In this document: positions 1 to 5,604 of the stretch, piece after piece | Position numbering within the stretch: the first letter of the stretch is position 1 | How the letters are laid out: each line of letters starts with the position of its first letter | Assembly: GCA_007121975.1 (NCBI GenBank) | Contig: SKJO01000083.1 | Location: 1 to 7,101 of the forward strand | Length of the DNA stretch: 7,101 nt | DNA from: Nitriliruptoraceae bacterium | GTDB lineage: Bacteria; Actinomycetota; Nitriliruptoria; Nitriliruptorales; Nitriliruptoraceae | Reading direction: 5' to 3' | Made by a program: the position numbers and the translations under genes | Notes under the pieces: generated by a model | Databases searched by the model: none | Told to the model about the DNA's origin: nothing | Seen by the model: only the letters and a program-made list of their open reading frames with translations

Positions 1-438
1 CTGCTGCTGCTCGGAGGCATGGTGGACCATGAGGTACACCGCGCCGGTGGTCAGCAGCGGGCAGAGCGAGAACGCCATGTTGGCGCTGGTGATCAACTCC
101 TTGACCGCGAGCGCGACCAGCCCGGGGAAGTTGCCGCCACCGAGCTCGGCAGGGTGCTGCACGGCCCCCCAGCCGGCGTCGACGTACTGCTGGTAGGCGG
201 CCTTGAACGGCTCGGGGGTCACCACCCCGTCACCCTCGATGTGGGAGCCCTGCACGTCTCCCTCACGGTTGGTGGGCGCGATCGCCTCGGCGGCGAAGCG
301 ACCGGCCTCCTCGAGCAGGCCGGTGACCAGCTCGGGGTCGGCATGGGCGAAGTCGTCGAGCGCGGCGAGCTCGGCGAGCGGGGTCACGTGTTCGTAGAGG
401 AAGCGGAGGTCACGGAGCGGGGCGCGATAGGTAGTCAT
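1..438 (-). CDS. Acyl-CoA dehydrogenase, DmdC-like family, N-terminal part (runs off left edge)
   Basis: Reading the minus strand from ATG at 438 gives 146 residues open to the window edge. The start MTTYRAPLRDLRFLYEHV, a helical stretch with ELVTGLLEEAGRFAAEAIAP (about residues 36-55), NREGD, then GVVTPEPFKAAYQQYVDAGW (71-90) and ELGGGNFP (98-105), and an SANMAFSL block (118-125) match the N-terminus of long (about 590-residue) acyl-CoA dehydrogenases carrying the AcylCoA_DH_N extension. This family includes methylthiopropanoyl-CoA dehydrogenase DmdC and many actinobacterial FadE proteins. They are FAD enzymes that oxidise acyl-CoA to 2-enoyl-CoA in the cytosol. The FAD-binding middle and catalytic parts lie outside the window, so the substrate is unknown. 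No Shine-Dalgarno sequence precedes the ATG; a -10-like TACGCT lies just upstream, so a leaderless transcript is possible. It is divergent from the permease gene. The family is clear; the substrate is not. Confidence 0.9.
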   Translation of the reverse strand, partial: MTTYRAPLRDLRFLYEHVTPLAELAALDDFAHADPELVTGLLEEAGRFAAEAIAPTNREGDVQGSHIEGDGVVTPEPFKAAYQQYVDAGWGAVQHPAELGGGNFPGLVALAVKELITSANMAFSLCPLLTTGAVYLMVHHASEQQQ

Positions 439-445
439 GGAACGC

Positions 446-451
446 AGCGTA
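446..451 (-). promoter_or_regulatory. Candidate -10 element for the leftward acyl-CoA dehydrogenase
   Basis: On the minus strand the hexamer is TACGCT, fitting the actinobacterial TANNNT -10 pattern. Seven bases separate it from the ATG at 438, so transcription would begin at or next to the start codon. No convincing -35 is visible and no ribosome site lies in between. The gene may therefore be read as a leaderless mRNA, which is common in Actinomycetota. The assignment rests on one hexamer and its spacing only. Confidence 0.35.
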
Positions 452-490
452 GTCACCATCGCGACCCGAACCGACCTTCAGATCAGCCGG

Positions 491-496
491 TAGCAT
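491..496 (+). promoter_or_regulatory. Candidate -10 element for the permease/PhoU-TrkA_C unit
   Basis: TAGCAT fits TANNNT and lies 61 bases before the GTG at 558. Initiation would fall near 502-504, leaving a leader of about 55 bases that begins almost directly with the hairpin at 507-523. No -35 resembling TTGACA is seen at 16-18 bases upstream. Weak evidence. Confidence 0.3.
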
Positions 497-506
497 CCGC
501 GCCCGA

Positions 507-523
507 CCGGCGGGCGGCGCCGG
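507..523 (+). other. GC hairpin in the leader of the permease gene
   Basis: CCGGCG (507-512), loop GGCGG, CGCCGG (518-523): a perfect six-pair stem. It overlaps a second, alternative 12-base palindrome GGCGCCGGCGCC (516-527), so two mutually exclusive folds are possible. It sits between the candidate promoter and the ribosome site. It does not resemble a known Mg2+ riboswitch such as the M-box, which is far longer. In DNA this GC-rich, short perfect stems arise by chance, so function is unproven. Confidence 0.25.
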
Positions 524-547
524 CGCCGAGCGTGAGAGCCTCACAGC

Positions 548-554
548 GGGAGGT
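548..554 (+). promoter_or_regulatory. Ribosome binding site that fixes the permease start
   Basis: GGGAGGT ends three bases before the GTG at 558. This is the only good ribosome site in the region. It supports the GTG at 558 over the in-frame GTG at codon 15 (600), which lacks one. Confidence 0.6.
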
Positions 555-557
555 CGC

Positions 558-1859
558 GTGCCCCGCACCCCCAGGGACCCGGGCCGACGTCAGGTTCGTG
601 TGCCCCGCCCCCTCAAGGCGATCGGGCGGGCCGTCGGCCTGCCGGTCAACGAGGTTCGGGCCTTCTGGCTGCAGGAGTCCGGCAGCATCCGGGCCGGTTC
701 CACGGCGCTGAGCATCGGGCTCGGTGCGACGCTGATCGCCGGCATCGTGCTGGCCTCGGCCGAGGACCAACTCGAGGAGGTCCCCGGCCTGCTCGCGCTG
801 ATCCCGGCCGCGATCGGCATGCGCGGCTCGATCTTCGGCGCGCTGGGCTCGCGGCTGTCCACCGGCATCTTCACCGGGCAGTTCGAACCGAGCCTCGAGC
901 GACGAAGCTACCTCGGCCGCCAGGTCGAGGCCTCGACGATCCTCAGCTTCGCGACCGCGACCCAGGCGGGCGTGCTGGCCTGGGGCATCAGCGTGGTGCT
1001 GGGCCTGTCCACCGTGCCGGTGCTCGAGCTGGTCGCGGTGTCGCTGATCGGCGGTCTGCTGTCCTCGGCGGTGCTGTTCGTGGTCGTGATCACCATGGCC
1101 CGACGCTCCTACAACCGGGGCTGGAGCATGGACGACGTCGGGGCGCCGGTGATCACCGCCACCGGCGACCTGGTCACGCTGCCCGCCCTGCTGCTCGCCA
1201 CCCTGGTGCTGCGCGTGGAGTGGCTGGCGCTGGGCCTCGGAGGGCTGGGGCTGATCGTGGGCACGGTCGCGGTGGTGCTGGGCATCCGCGCCGCGGACCC
1301 GACCATCCGCCAGGTCGTGCGCGAGTCGCTGGTCGTGCTCACGATCGCGGTCACCATCGACGTGCTCGCCGGCGTGATCGTCGAGGCCCGCGCGGAGGCC
1401 TCCTTCGGGGCCGCGGCGCTCCTGGTGCTGCTGCCGCCGTTCATCGCCAACTGCGGGTCGCTGGGCGGGATCCTGTCGAGCCGCCTGGCCTCCAAGCTGC
1501 ACGTGGGGCTGCTCGAGGCCCGGTTGCTGCCGGGCAAGATCGCGTTGCTCGACGTCTCGCTGACCGTGCTGCTGGCGATGCTGGCGTTCAGCGGCGTCGG
1601 GGTGGCCGGCTGGCTGGCCGCCACCATCGTGCCCGGAGTCGAGCCGCTGCCGCTGCTGGCGACCGTGAGCGTGACCCTGCTGGCCGGGCTGTTCGCGCTG
1701 CCGATCCTGGCATCGGTGGCCTACGCCGCCGCGGTCACCTCCTTCCGGTTCGGTTTCGACCCGGACAACCACGGCATCCCGATCGTCACGGCGACCATGG
1801 ACCTGGCCGGGGTCCTGTGCCTGGTCGCCGCCATCACCATCCTGCAGCTGGGAGCCTGA
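558..1859 (+). CDS. SLC41/MgtE-like two-domain membrane cation permease (COG1824-like)
   Basis: A 433-residue, very hydrophobic integral membrane protein with a basic N-terminal tail of about 35 residues. It consists of two homologous halves offset by about 210 residues. LIPAAIGMRGSIFGALGSRL (81-100) corresponds to LLPPFIANCGSLGGILSSRL (291-310), and APVITATGDLVTLP (196-209) to IPIVTATMDLAGVL (407-420). These are hallmark blocks of the MgtE transmembrane domain, including a conserved acid (D204, D415) in the TATxDL helix. Such domains move divalent cations, usually Mg2+. Bacterial MgtE has one such domain, a cytosolic MgtE-N region and CBS domains, and works as a dimer. This protein has none of the cytosolic parts and carries both halves in one chain, like eukaryotic SLC41 and the permeases of COG1824. 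The next gene starts three bases after its stop and encodes a PhoU-TrkA_C protein, probably the missing regulatory part. Family assignment is firm; the ion is inferred. Confidence 0.87.
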   Translation: MPRTPRDPGRRQVRVPRPLKAIGRAVGLPVNEVRAFWLQESGSIRAGSTALSIGLGATLIAGIVLASAEDQLEEVPGLLALIPAAIGMRGSIFGALGSRLSTGIFTGQFEPSLERRSYLGRQVEASTILSFATATQAGVLAWGISVVLGLSTVPVLELVAVSLIGGLLSSAVLFVVVITMARRSYNRGWSMDDVGAPVITATGDLVTLPALLLATLVLRVEWLALGLGGLGLIVGTVAVVLGIRAADPTIRQVVRESLVVLTIAVTIDVLAGVIVEARAEASFGAAALLVLLPPFIANCGSLGGILSSRLASKLHVGLLEARLLPGKIALLDVSLTVLLAMLAFSGVGVAGWLAATIVPGVEPLPLLATVSVTLLAGLFALPILASVAYAAAVTSFRFGFDPDNHGIPIVTATMDLAGVLCLVAAITILQLGA

Positions 1860-1862
1860 CCC

Positions 1863-3083
1863 ATGCCCAAACGCAAGAGGACCGTCAAGGACCTGCTCGT
1901 CGGCGCCAAGGATGCCGCCGAGCTGATGGTCGACCTCGCCTACGCCGCCATCTTCTTCGGGGACGACGCCCTGGCCCGGGAGGTGCTCCGCCTCGAGGAC
2001 GTGGTCGACGACCTGCTCGTCGACCTGCGCGCGGTGTGCATGATCGCGGCCCGGACCCGCGACGACGCCGATCAGCTCGCCGGGGTGCTGTCGATGGCGG
2101 TGTCGATCGAGGGCATCGCCGACGCCGCCGAGGACATGGCCCGGGTCGTGCTCAAGGACCTGGGCGTCCCCGGCGAGCTGCGCGACGACCTACGCCACGC
2201 CGAGGAGGTCACCGCCCGGGTCAAGATCCGGGCCGACAACCAACTCGCCGGCTCGAGCCTGCGCGACCTGGCGCTGCCGGCGCGCACCGGCATGTGGGTG
2301 ATCGCGATCCGCCGGGACGTCGACTGGATCCACGGTCCGGACGCCGAGGAGGTGCTGCGCAAGCGCGACGTGCTGTTCCTGCAGGGGCCCCGGGAGGGGG
2401 TGGACATGGTCCGGGTACTGGCCGGCGGGGTCCCCCGTGAGCTGCCGCCCCCGACGTCCCAGGCGACCCTGTCCAACCTCGACCGGGCCGTGGACCTGAT
2501 GATCGAGCTCAAGGACGTCTCCGAGGTGGCGGTGGGACTGGCCTACTCCGCGATCCTGCTGCGCGACGAGACGCTGGCCAGCGAGGTCAGCGCCATCGAG
2601 GACCGCTCCGACGACCTGTTCCATGCGCTCGAGGGTTGGGTGCTGCGCGCCGCCGCCGAGCTCGAGGACCCCGAGGAGCTGCGCGGCATGCTGCACCTGG
2701 CGGCCGCTGCCGAGCGCATCGTGGACTCGGCGCAGTCGATGACCCGCGTGATCGAGGAGGAGGTACCGCCCCACCCGATCATCGCCGCCGCCCTGTCGGA
2801 GGCCGAGGAGATCGTCGCCGAGGCGATCGTGGCACCGGGCAGCAAGGCAGAGAACCGCACACTGGGCGAGCTACGGGTCCAGACCGAGACCGGCGTGGAG
2901 GTGCTCGCCATCCAGCGGGCGGAGCGCTGGGGCTACCGGCCGCGCAAGACCTGGACGCTGCAGGCCGGTGACCGGCTGCTGGGCATCGGCCCGGAGGAGG
3001 GCGCGCCGATGCTGCGCAAGCTGACCGGCGACGTGCGCCCCGAGGGCGAGGAAGGCTGGGTCGAGCCCGAGGACGAGGACTGA
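1863..3083 (+). CDS. Tandem PhoU-TrkA_C regulatory protein (COG3273-like), partner of the permease
   Basis: A 406-residue soluble protein with no membrane segment or signal peptide, built as PhoU (about 8-118), TrkA_C/RCK_C (about 121-188), PhoU (about 207-322), TrkA_C (about 326-390) and an acidic tail. The duplication is plain: DAAELMVDLAYAAIFFGDDAL (17-37, two residues differ in length context) parallels DVSEVAVGLAYSAILLRDET (218-237), and EDVVDDL parallels EDRSDDL, at an offset of about 201 residues. The second TrkA_C has TGVEVLAIQR and LQAGDRLLGIG, typical of RCK_C domains, where the pocket binds small ligands or ions in K+ and other cation transporters. PhoU modules are helical bundles that often carry metal-binding acidic E/D-xxx-D motifs; ExxVDD and EDRSDD (about 45-50 and 246-251) fit. 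The start is ATG, with GGGAG at 1850-1854 inside the previous gene, so translation is probably coupled. It probably gates the upstream permease in response to a ligand. The ligand is unknown. Confidence 0.85.
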   Translation: MPKRKRTVKDLLVGAKDAAELMVDLAYAAIFFGDDALAREVLRLEDVVDDLLVDLRAVCMIAARTRDDADQLAGVLSMAVSIEGIADAAEDMARVVLKDLGVPGELRDDLRHAEEVTARVKIRADNQLAGSSLRDLALPARTGMWVIAIRRDVDWIHGPDAEEVLRKRDVLFLQGPREGVDMVRVLAGGVPRELPPPTSQATLSNLDRAVDLMIELKDVSEVAVGLAYSAILLRDETLASEVSAIEDRSDDLFHALEGWVLRAAAELEDPEELRGMLHLAAAAERIVDSAQSMTRVIEEEVPPHPIIAAALSEAEEIVAEAIVAPGSKAENRTLGELRVQTETGVEVLAIQRAERWGYRPRKTWTLQAGDRLLGIGPEEGAPMLRKLTGDVRPEGEEGWVEPEDED

Positions 3084-3097
3084 GCCGAACGCTCCGA

Positions 3098-3112
3098 CGG
3101 CCGCAGCGGCCG
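3098..3112. terminator. Hairpin between convergent genes, possible bidirectional terminator
   Basis: CGGCCG, loop CAG, CGGCCG: a perfect six-pair GC stem that occupies the 29-base gap between the stop of the PhoU-TrkA_C gene (3083) and the stop of the small membrane protein gene (3113 onward, minus strand). Because each arm is itself a palindrome, the hairpin forms on either strand. No T-run follows in either direction, so it is not a classical intrinsic terminator; actinobacterial terminators often lack one. Position is the main argument. Confidence 0.4.
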
Positions 3113-3463
3113 CTACAACTGCAGCCGGGCCAGCGGTGCCACCCGCCGACGCACCAGCAGACAGATGAGGATCGCTGCGGCCCCGACGGTGACCATCGAC
3201 AGGCTCAGCGAGCGGGCGATCCCACCGGTGTCGAGCACCGCCGCGGCGATCAGGCCCCAGAACAGCGACCACGTGCCGTACAGCAGGATGAAGTTGCGGG
3301 CGGTGCGCCGCCAGCGGCGGGCGAGCTCGGGAGCGATGGCGCGGTGCAGCGGATCGTGGGGCAGACGCCGGGCCCACACGTCCATAGCGATGCTGTGCCG
3401 TTCGATCTGATCGAGCAGCCGCTCCCAGATCTGCTCCCAGAGCTCGTCGGTCCACTCGACCAT
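3113..3463 (-). CDS. Small two-helix membrane protein, uncharacterised
   Basis: 116 residues from ATG at 3463 to TAG. Its start lies 16 bases after the stop of the 263-residue gene, so the two are probably one operon. The only ribosome-site candidate is a G-run in that gap. The first 50 residues are charged and Trp-rich (WTDELWEQIWERLL), likely an amphipathic helical region with an arginine-rich end (RRWRRTAR). Two membrane helices follow: NFILLYGTWSLFWGLIAAAV (57-76) and LSLSMVTVGAAAILICLLV (86-104), joined by a short loop. The tail RRRVAPLARLQL is basic. Both termini are expected in the cytoplasm by the positive-inside rule. A longer reading of the same frame, starting at 3892, overlaps the upstream gene and is not credible. 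I do not recognise the family; a resemblance to two-helix (2TM) domains is only general. Confidence 0.65.
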   Translation of the reverse strand: MVEWTDELWEQIWERLLDQIERHSIAMDVWARRLPHDPLHRAIAPELARRWRRTARNFILLYGTWSLFWGLIAAAVLDTGGIARSLSLSMVTVGAAAILICLLVRRRVAPLARLQL

Positions 3464-3479
3464 CGCCGCCCCCCGGCGC

Positions 3480-4271
3480 TCAGGCGGTGCGCAGCGCGCT
3501 GAGCACGCCGTCGAGGTCCTTGCGGTAGCGGCCGAGCCGCGGCTGGTGCAGGACCGAGAGCGTGGCGCGGGGTCCATCGAGGCCAGGCCCACGGTTCTGC
3601 CCGGCACGCCCGACCCCGGGCCAGTCCAGCGACACGTGCCGCCACGCCTCGAGCACCGGAACGAGGTAGATCGGGGTGCCGTCGGGCAGTGACAGATCCT
3701 GGGTGATGCCGCTGGCGAGCAGCTGTTCGTGGACGTGGCGCAGCGCCGCCTCGGCGGCGGGCACATCGCCCGCGATGAGCCCGTAGAGCTCGAGGTCCGG
3801 GACGTCGAAGCGGGCGGCGCCGTGTGTGTGCACCCACCAGGTGCCCTCGCCCTGCGACGCCACGGCGATGGCATCGGCGGACTCGACCGCACCGATCGCC
3901 ACCCGGTTCATCCACGCCAGGTCCCGCGCGCACCTCGCGGAGAGGTCGCGCAGCCCGGTCACCCGACCGCGCAGCTGGCGGGACAGGGCCTGCAGCAGCT
4001 GGGCCTGGCGTTGCATGCCCAGCTCGTAGCCATCCGAACCGAGGTAGGTCTCGGTGCGCAGCAGCACCTCGCCGTCCTCGCTGAGCTGGCGCACCACGCC
4101 CTTCTGCATGCGGCCGCCCCAGTTGACCTCCTGGGCGAGCGCCCCTTCGCCGCGCACCGGCGCGGCCCGGTCGAGATCGCCGGCGTCCACCGCTGCGCGC
4201 ACGACCTCGCCCACGTCGTCGAGGCGCGCATCGAGCACCAGGGCGATCTGGGAGGTATAGCGGTCGGCCAC
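3480..4271 (-). CDS. Uncharacterised 263-residue cytosolic protein
   Basis: GTG start at 4271 with AGGA eight bases upstream; no earlier in-frame start is available before the preceding gene. The protein is soluble, without signal peptide or membrane segment. The central part has GEGTWWVHTHGAARFDVPDL (141-160) followed by ELYG. This HTHG-x3-F-x2-PDLEL block recalls a motif I associate with bacterial domains of unknown function such as DUF2314/DUF4026/DUF4261-type proteins, but I cannot confirm that from memory. The C-terminal third has LPDGTPIYLVPVLEAW (195-210) and a basic RLGRYRKDLDGVL stretch (245-257). The first third holds RTETYLGSDGYEL (72-84). Conserved-looking aromatic and His residues could mean an enzyme or a binding protein, but no catalytic pattern is clear. 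It precedes, and probably shares a transcript with, the two-helix membrane protein, suggesting a soluble/membrane pair. Coding reality is supported by GC-rich third positions and sensible composition. Confidence 0.7.
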   Translation of the reverse strand: MADRYTSQIALVLDARLDDVGEVVRAAVDAGDLDRAAPVRGEGALAQEVNWGGRMQKGVVRQLSEDGEVLLRTETYLGSDGYELGMQRQAQLLQALSRQLRGRVTGLRDLSARCARDLAWMNRVAIGAVESADAIAVASQGEGTWWVHTHGAARFDVPDLELYGLIAGDVPAAEAALRHVHEQLLASGITQDLSLPDGTPIYLVPVLEAWRHVSLDWPGVGRAGQNRGPGLDGPRATLSVLHQPRLGRYRKDLDGVLSALRTA

Positions 4272-4283
4272 GGCAGCGATCCT

Positions 4284-4365
4284 GGTCGTCGACGGGAGTG
4301 ACGGGGACGTCCTGGAGGTACGAGGCCGCCGCCCCCCGTGTCCGGGTCTGTCGGGGTCGACGACC
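4284..4365. repeat. Ten-base inverted repeat in the gap upstream of the 263-residue gene
   Basis: The gap 4272-4377 contains GGTCGTCGAC (4284-4293) and its exact reverse complement GTCGACGACC (4356-4365), 62 bases apart. An eight-base direct repeat TCGACGGG (4289-4296 and 4366-4373) overlaps both. Each copy contains the palindrome GTCGAC. The arrangement could be a pair of operator half-sites for the downstream minus-strand genes, or chance in TCGACG-rich sequence. No convincing -10 is visible in this gap, so the 263-residue gene may be read from the upstream dehydrogenase transcript. Confidence 0.25.
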
Positions 4366-4377
4366 TCGACGGGTGGG

Positions 4378-5523
4378 CTAGACCCCGAGTTCGCGCGCGA
4401 TCAGCAGGCGCTGCACCTCGCTGGTGCCCTCACCGATCTCGAGGATCTTGCAGTCCTGGTAGAAGCGGCCGACCCGGGTCTCGGTGGTGAAGCCCATGCC
4501 GCCGAAGATCTGGGTCGCCTCACGGGCGGCGGTCACCGCCTGCTCCGAGGAGTACAGCTTGGCGATCGAGGCCTCCCGCTTGTAGGGCAGCCCCTGCTGC
4601 TTGCGCCAGCAGGCGTAGTAGGTCATCTGCCGGGCGGTCTGGGCCGCCACCTCGAGGTCGGCGATCTTGAAGGCCACCGCCTGGTTCGCGCCGATCGGCC
4701 GTCCGAAGGCCTCCCGCTCCCCGGCATAGCGCACACACTCGTCGATGCAGCCCTGGATCAGTCCCACGGCCAGCGCCGAGATCGCGATCCGACCGTCGTC
4801 GAGGGTCTTGAGGAACTGGCGGAAGCCGGCCCCGCGCTCCCCGAGGGTGTTGCTGACCGGGACCCGCACGCCGTCGAAGGACAGCTCGCGGGTGTCGGAG
4901 GCGTGCCAGCCCACCTTGCGGTACGGCGGCGCGACCGAGAACCCCGGCGTGTCGGTGGGCACGATGATGGCGGTCATCTCGGCCGGGCCGGTCATCGCGG
5001 TCACGGTCACCAGGCTGGTGATCTCGGTGCCGGCGTTGGTGATGAACTGCTTGCCGCCGTCGATCACCCACTCGTCGCCGTCGAGCACGGCGCGGGTCCG
5101 GGTCGCGCCGAACACGTCGGTGCCCCCGCCCGACTCGGTCAACCCGAAGCCTCCGAGCTTCTCGCCACGGGCCAGTTCGGGCAGCCAGCGCTCCTTCTGC
5201 TCCTCGGTGCCGAACTCCGCGATCGGTGCGGCGCCGAGCCCGACTCCGGCTTCGAGGGTGATCCCGACCGACTGGTCGACCCGACCGAGCTCCTCGATCG
5301 CCAGGCACAGCGTGAGGTAGTCGCCACCCATACCACCGTGGCGTTCCTCGAACGGGATGCCGAACAACCCCATCTCGCCCATCTGCTGCACGATCTCGAG
5401 CGGGAATCGGCCCGCGGCGTTGAACTCGTCGGCGGCGGGGGCGACGACCTCGTCGGCGAAGGCAGCGACGACCTTGCGAAACTCCTCCTGCTCCGGGCTG
5501 AGTCCGTACGGCGACGACGGCAT
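4378..5523 (-). CDS. Acyl-CoA dehydrogenase (short/medium/branched-chain type)
   Basis: A complete 381-residue FAD enzyme of the usual family length, which oxidises acyl-CoA to trans-2-enoyl-CoA and passes electrons to electron transfer flavoprotein. Visible marks, in order, are an N-terminal helical domain (about 1-120), the FAD/substrate block FGLTESGGGTD (126-136), WVIDGGKQFITNA (152-164), the middle beta-domain, REAFGRPI (270-277), QIFGGMGF (338-345) and the C-terminal block RFYQDCKI...GEGTSEVQR (353-372). The catalytic base is predicted to be E365 in GEGTSE, the position used by short-, medium- and short-branched-chain enzymes rather than the alternative site of isovaleryl- and long-chain enzymes. 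The residue before it is Gly instead of the common Tyr, a known variant. The ATG at 5523 has an excellent ribosome site (GGGAGGA, five bases away). birA lies 81 bases upstream on the same strand and the gap contains no TA dinucleotide, hence no TANNNT promoter, so co-transcription with birA is likely. The substrate cannot be fixed from sequence. Confidence 0.93.
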   Translation of the reverse strand: MPSSPYGLSPEQEEFRKVVAAFADEVVAPAADEFNAAGRFPLEIVQQMGEMGLFGIPFEERHGGMGGDYLTLCLAIEELGRVDQSVGITLEAGVGLGAAPIAEFGTEEQKERWLPELARGEKLGGFGLTESGGGTDVFGATRTRAVLDGDEWVIDGGKQFITNAGTEITSLVTVTAMTGPAEMTAIIVPTDTPGFSVAPPYRKVGWHASDTRELSFDGVRVPVSNTLGERGAGFRQFLKTLDDGRIAISALAVGLIQGCIDECVRYAGEREAFGRPIGANQAVAFKIADLEVAAQTARQMTYYACWRKQQGLPYKREASIAKLYSSEQAVTAAREATQIFGGMGFTTETRVGRFYQDCKILEIGEGTSEVQRLLIARELGV

Positions 5524-5540
5524 GCGTGTCCTCCCTGGCT

Positions 5541-5556
5541 CGCCCGGGGACGGGCG
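5541..5556 (-). other. Hairpin between birA and the acyl-CoA dehydrogenase
   Basis: CGCCCG, a four-base loop and CGGGCG form a perfect six-pair stem just upstream of the dehydrogenase ribosome site. It has no T-run, so it is a poor terminator. It could moderate read-through, mark a processing site, or be chance in GC-rich DNA. Confidence 0.25.
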
Positions 5557-5604
5557 CTGGATCGGCGGTGGCAGCGGACCACTCCCTGGGCCGCAGGCGG
5601 CAGC

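Noticed and set aside
439..557. Magnesium riboswitch (M-box or ykoK type) upstream of the permease
   Set aside because: Only about 55 leader bases are available and no multi-helix core is seen; the region holds just short GC stems.
19..711. 230-residue plus-strand open frame at the left end
   Set aside because: It lies opposite the acyl-CoA dehydrogenase N-terminus and then crosses the divergent promoter region; composition is non-protein-like.
483..1772. Long (429-residue) open frame antisense to the permease
   Set aside because: Composition is dominated by Q, R, H, G and D with no domain pattern, as expected opposite a GC-rich gene; the plus strand encodes a clear membrane protein.
1220..2440. 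406-residue plus-strand open frame spanning the permease/regulator junction
   Set aside because: It is an R/G/A-rich out-of-frame reading of two well-supported genes and has no recognisable motif.
3464..3892. N-terminal extension of the two-helix membrane protein
   Set aside because: It would overlap most of the 263-residue gene in another frame; the ATG at 3463 directly after that gene's stop is the natural start.
5590..5601. Second hairpin (GCCGCAGGCGGC) after birA as an intrinsic terminator
   Set aside because: The loop would be two bases or the stem only four pairs, and no T-run follows on the minus strand.
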